DNA from: Haladaptatus halobius
Lineage (GTDB): Archaea; Halobacteriota; Halobacteria; Halobacteriales; Haladaptataceae
Reading direction: 5' to 3'
DNA length: 64,000 nucleotides
Assembly: GCF_020618475.1 (NCBI RefSeq)
Contig: NZ_CP085335.1
Span: forward strand, 186,001 to 250,000
The position numbers and the translations under genes were made by a program. Under the pieces are notes generated by a model. That model was not told the origin of the DNA and ran no database searches. It was given only the letters and a program-made list of their open reading frames with translations. Shown here piece by piece: positions 60,954 through 64,000 of this stretch. Positions within the stretch are counted from its first letter, which is position 1. Each line of letters starts with the position of its first letter.

Positions 60954-61913
60954 TCACTCCGCGTAGCCGAGGTTTCGCAGCCTGTCTTCTATCACGTCGT
61001 CGGTCATCTCCTCGCGCACCTCCGGCGACTCCGCCGTCACGTCGCGTCGCTCGTCCGCGTCGATTTCGGCCCATGGCACCTCTATCAGTTCGCGTTTGTG
61101 GAGTCCGCCGGGATGTCCGTAGGTTCGCATCGGTATCGGATACGTTCGCTCGCCGATGAGGTTACCGTGGTCGGCCGTGACGACCGACTTCCCCGGCAGT
61201 TCCGCGACCAGTCGTTCGACGTGCGGGAGCGTCACGTCTAGATTCTCGACGTAGGCCTCGATTATCGCCGACCTGTTCGTCGTCTCGCCGTACAGCAGGG
61301 CGTTCCACGGGTGCGGCTCGCCGCTGTGTTCGTCCGCGTCGAGCTGCATCTCGATGCCCGCGTGGCCGAGCTTCCGACCCTTCTCGCCGATGAACGGGAA
61401 GTGCGGCTGCATGAAGTGCGTGATGATGCGCTTGTCCGGATACTTCTCGAACGCCGTGAGCGTCCGTTCGACCATCGTCTCGGGCATAACCGTCCGGAAC
61501 TCCTCGTTCCAGTGATCGTCTAACAGGTTGACGACGGCGTGGAACGTGCCGTCGGGGAGTTTGTGGGCGTGCGGGTTCGACGTGACGTACACCGTGTCGT
61601 GGAGTTCGCGCCCGACGAAACTCTCCCGCATGAACTCCCAACTCTCGCTCCCCGGCGAGAGCTTGCTCGTCACTCGGTCGCCGAAGTTCGCCCGCGTGGC
61701 GAACATGTCGTACCGGCAGGCGTCGAGGATGACGAGGTTGTCCCACTCTTCTGCCATCACGTCTACGCGCTCCTCGTCGTTCAACAGCCGAGAGACGTAG
61801 GCGTTCGCCCGCAGCGCGTCCTTGCGCAGTCGTCGCGTTTCCCCGCGAACTAGAGATGGATCTTTGAGAACTCGAAGGGCGTTCTGGAGATTGTACCGAC
61901 CCCGAATAGACAT
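60954..61913 (-). CDS. sulfatase-like / alkaline-phosphatase-superfamily protein
   Basis: A 319-residue protein. It starts MSIRGRYNLQNALRVLKDPSLV, and the metal-binding Asp lies in NLVILDACRYDMF, with ITHFMQPHFPFIGEKG and VTADHGNLIGERTYPIPMRTYGHPGG. It resembles the sulfatase-type haloarchaeal family often near glycan genes. A first ATG at 61934 would add seven residues. It abuts the FlaD/E gene end to end (convergent), and may work with the glycan operon upstream. Substrate unknown. Confidence 0.8.
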   Translation of the reverse strand: MSIRGRYNLQNALRVLKDPSLVRGETRRLRKDALRANAYVSRLLNDEERVDVMAEEWDNLVILDACRYDMFATRANFGDRVTSKLSPGSESWEFMRESFVGRELHDTVYVTSNPHAHKLPDGTFHAVVNLLDDHWNEEFRTVMPETMVERTLTAFEKYPDKRIITHFMQPHFPFIGEKGRKLGHAGIEMQLDADEHSGEPHPWNALLYGETTNRSAIIEAYVENLDVTLPHVERLVAELPGKSVVTADHGNLIGERTYPIPMRTYGHPGGLHKRELIEVPWAEIDADERRDVTAESPEVREEMTDDVIEDRLRNLGYAE

Positions 61914-62124
61914 ACCGGAACGCTCTACCGCCACCGCCTTATTTATGGCCTGTTTAAAGGCTCAGCGTCCGGGGAGTAGAGCGGGAACGTCGGACTCGTG
62001 GCTCGGTCTCCCGGCAGTTCTCCCCTCCCGACAAGTTCCGTCGACACAGGGTTTCGAAGGGGTCGAACGTCGCCCGGCCACCCACTCGCCGCCGCGCCGA
62101 ATCGACCAGCGGTTCGACCGCCGG

Positions 62125-63435
62125 CTACCCGGCGATTCGAACTTCGGTACGAGTAACCTCGTCTATCTGGTCGGCTCTGACCGGATACGTGTCCTCGTCG
62201 TGCTCCTCGATACCGAGTTCTGCCTTGACGCGGTCGGTGAAACTGGGGTTGGGGTCGACGTAGATGGTGTCCCCTTCGACTTCGGCGACCATGCCGATCT
62301 TCTCGCCGTCGCGGTTCACGACGTTCTTCCCAGTGTCACGGTTGTTGAGGGAGACGGCTTCGCTTTCGGTTTCCGTCGCTCCTTCCATCTCCGCGGTCTC
62401 GGTTTCGGTCGTCTCCGTCTCCATCGTCTCGTCCTCCGTCATCTCCGTCTCGGTCGTCTCTTCGACGACCGTTGATTCGGTCGTCCCCGTGACCACTTCG
62501 GAGCCGAACTCCCGCTCGACGTACTCGGCATCGACGATATCGCTCTCGACGAGGTCGGAGGTCGCCGTCGTACTCTCGATGACCTCGCTCTCGGTCAAGT
62601 TGTAGACGTTCTCGACTCGGTCGACGATCTCGTCCTCGACGAGTCGTCGCTCGAACAACAGGCTCTCGATGATCCGGCCTTCCGTGAACTCGCTCTCGAT
62701 GTGCCCCGCTTCGATGGCCTCATTGACCGGCATTTCGCCGAAGAGGTCGCTCTGTAGGAGCGTTCGTTGGACGCCTTCGATGTCGACCACGCTTTCGAGC
62801 GAGTCCTCTTCGAGAACGTCGCGCTCGGCGACGTCGACGTCGACGACCTCGCTCTCGATTCGCTTGCGCTCCACGACCTCGCGGCGCACCAGACGCGTCT
62901 CGTCGAATTCGAGGACGAGGGTGTCGTCGTCGACGAACTCGGGTTCGGTGTCGGTCAGTTCGCGCCGGATGAGTTCGGTGTCGATGATTCGGTCGGCGAC
63001 GATTTCGGAGTCGACGACTTCGCTCTCGATGGTCTCGGTTTCGACGATTTCGCGCTCGATGATGCGAGTCTCCGTGATTTCGCTCCTGACGGTCTCGCCG
63101 TCCAACAACGCCTGTTCGACCTCGGCGTTTTCGAGCGTCGCCCGCTCCGCGACCTCCGAGCGCGGGACGACCTCGTACCGTTCCGCCTCCTCGTCCGTCG
63201 CCGGATACCGGATGACCGCCATCTCCTCGTCGTCGAACGTTTCGAGGAACTCCTCCCACTCCGCCTCCTCTACCTCTACGTCGGCGTGTCGCTCAGGCGA
63301 GTAGGCGAACGGCGACCGCGTCTCCGCGTCGGTTCGGTACGCGGGCTGCCAACCGCTCTCGTCGGCCCACGTTCTAATGGTCTCTCGGTCAGTCGTGATG
63401 CGCGTCTCGCCAGTCGTTTCTGGATTCTCAGACAT
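62125..63435 (-). CDS. acidic pentapeptide-repeat-like protein with C-terminal PRC-barrel-like domain
   Basis: A 436-residue very acidic protein. Residues 1-115 are a small domain (WQPAYRTDAETRSPFAYSP). From about 120 to 315 the sequence has a period of five residues with pattern S/T-E/D-I/V/L-V/I-E/D. Examples are SEVVD, SEIVA, DRIID, TELIR and later SDLVE, SDIVD, AEYVE. A Thr/Glu-rich linker (320-360) follows. The last 75 residues are a PRC-barrel-like domain (GKNVVNRDGEKIGMVAEVEG) homologous to the small genes at 6767, 45811 and 46140. The five-residue period suggests a beta-helix. Function unknown. Confidence 0.75.
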   Translation of the reverse strand: MSENPETTGETRITTDRETIRTWADESGWQPAYRTDAETRSPFAYSPERHADVEVEEAEWEEFLETFDDEEMAVIRYPATDEEAERYEVVPRSEVAERATLENAEVEQALLDGETVRSEITETRIIEREIVETETIESEVVDSEIVADRIIDTELIRRELTDTEPEFVDDDTLVLEFDETRLVRREVVERKRIESEVVDVDVAERDVLEEDSLESVVDIEGVQRTLLQSDLFGEMPVNEAIEAGHIESEFTEGRIIESLLFERRLVEDEIVDRVENVYNLTESEVIESTTATSDLVESDIVDAEYVEREFGSEVVTGTTESTVVEETTETEMTEDETMETETTETETAEMEGATETESEAVSLNNRDTGKNVVNRDGEKIGMVAEVEGDTIYVDPNPSFTDRVKAELGIEEHDEDTYPVRADQIDEVTRTEVRIAG

Positions 63436-63603
63436 TATCTCCCACCAGTTGAATACTAGCCAATGAACTACTTAGATATGTTGGTAATTTTACTAGCGTC
63501 GGAATGTGTTGAATCACAGGACAATAGAGGAGTCCGGCGTTTATTTCCTCCTGGCGCGGTCGCTCGCACACGCCTCGCGGTGCTCACAGGAGTCAGGAAG
63601 AAA

Positions 63604-63678
63604 TGGGCCCTGTCGGATTCGAACCAACGACCACCCGGTTATGAGCCGAGCGCTCTAACCAGACTGAGCTAAGGGCCC
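63604..63678 (-). tRNA. tRNA with anticodon CAT (Met elongator or Ile2)
   Basis: A 75-nt cloverleaf. The 5' end GGGCCC is at 63673-63678, the 3' end GGGCCC at 63605-63610, and the discriminator A at 63604. The anticodon stem-loop CTCGG-CTCATAA-CCGGG gives CAT. The body resembles bacterial Ile2 tRNA (CAU, read as AUA after modification) about as much as elongator Met, so the amino acid cannot be fixed here. Confidence 0.9.
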
Positions 63679-63755
63679 TCTCGGCAGTCGATAATCTGTG
63701 ACGCCTCTTTAACGTACCGGGTTTCGACGATTCGAATCCGTGACGACCCGAGAAG

Positions 63756-63828
63756 CGCCGCCGCCAGGGCTCGAACCTGGGACAACCTGGGTAACAACCA
63801 GGTGCTCTACCAACTGAGCTACGGCGGC
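63756..63828 (-). tRNA. tRNA-Asn (anticodon GTT)
   Basis: A 73-nt cloverleaf with acceptor stem GCCGCCG (5' end at 63828) / CGGCGGC, discriminator G at 63756, T arm CCAGG/CCTGG and anticodon stem CCTGG/CCAGG. The loop TTGTTAC places GTT for Asn. No intron. Confidence 0.93.
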
Positions 63829-63930
63829 TTCTGACTGCATCCGTCCATAGATGGAGTTCTTTGATAGGGCTTTCGTTTTTCCCCGGCGGCATCGATACGC
63901 TTTCCCGCGTTCGTGGAAAACCATCGCGTG

Positions 63931-64000
63931 ATGGAACGCTTCGAGGACGTCATCGCGGCGGTTCGAACGCGGGTCGAACCGGACGCCGACGAGCGAGCGC
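63931..64000 (+). CDS. cca: probable CCA-adding enzyme (tRNA nucleotidyltransferase), start only
   Basis: Only the first 23 codons are inside the window, MERFEDVIAAVRTRVEPDAD, ending at the window edge. This matches the beginning of haloarchaeal class I CCA-adding enzymes. The position next to two tRNA genes agrees, but the catalytic part is outside, so the call is tentative. Confidence 0.5.
   Translation, partial: MERFEDVIAAVRTRVEPDADERA

Noticed and set aside
62767-63459. A 230-codon plus-strand frame opposite the repeat protein
   Set aside because: Its low-complexity Asp/Phe/Gly content is the mirror of the repeat gene and not an independent protein.
1-64000. CRISPR arrays, insertion sequences or integrases
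   Set aside because: No regular spaced repeats, transposase motifs or integrase genes were seen on either strand.

Overview
The window is chromosomal DNA of a halophilic archaeon (class Halobacteria). The evidence is the high G+C, the strongly acidic predicted proteins, many haloarchaea-typical families (DUF7344, DUF6432, DUF5518, HTH-10/Bat-like regulators, DUF2070), a fused doublet histone, archaeal information-processing genes (rpl37ae, rpoP, Pcc1, prefoldin beta, RLI/ABCE1, TruD, Pth2, Sec61-beta, RPA) and short leaderless-type promoters. The genus cannot be fixed from the sequence. No CRISPR array, insertion sequence or integrase was seen.

Layout. 1-10.5 kb: C-terminal part of a DUF389 membrane protein, a NOG1-like GTPase, hisE coupled to a BFN nuclease-domain gene, pth2, a decayed YIP1-like gene, dcd coupled to a ThiR-type regulator, the D-glutamate pair dgcN-dgcA, and YchF. 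10.6-17.5 kb: KDG kinase, a PAS/GAF Bat-like regulator, aldo/keto reductase, a second HTH-10 regulator, F420 reductase and thioredoxin. 17.6-28.5 kb: sec61-beta, pdxT, truD, zinc-ribbon proteins, a frameshifted membrane-protein gene, then the rpl37ae-rpoP-pcc1 and pfdB-DUF3194 blocks separated by about 3.4 kb of accessory genes. 28.5-45.7 kb: covalent-flavin oxidase, DUF2070, guaA glutaminase subunit, a PKD surface protein, a HAD phosphatase, a methyltransferase gene with an in-frame TAG, archaemetzincin, RLI with an EMC6-like gene, a lipoamide-dehydrogenase-like flavoenzyme, a BrkB-type membrane protein and a YgfZ-like folate protein. 45.8-51.3 kb: two divergent PRC-barrel-like genes, thi4, methyltransferases, tRNA-Arg and a lipoprotein. 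51.4-55.2 kb: a chromatin/DNA-binding neighbourhood (three-OB RPA, small acidic protein, doublet histone, histone deacetylase homologue). 55.3-61.9 kb: a translationally coupled surface-glycan operon (GT4, GT2, sulfatase-like, flippase), a FlaD/E-domain gene with an in-frame TAA, and a second sulfatase-like gene. 62-64 kb: a pentapeptide-repeat-like acidic protein, two tRNAs and the start of a probable cca gene.

How genes work together. Many neighbours overlap by 4 bases (ATGA or GTGA), which suggests translational coupling: BFN-hisE, dcd-thiR, dgcN-dgcA, rpl37ae-rpoP, SDR-membrane protein, histone-deacetylase, and GT2-sulfatase-flippase. A thiamine-related regulator (5330-6229) and Thi4 (46579-47505) lie in the same window, and a 17-bp palindrome covers the thi4 start. 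Four genes are clearly broken by stops or frameshifts and a fifth remnant is possible. Read-level checking is needed to tell real decay from assembly error.
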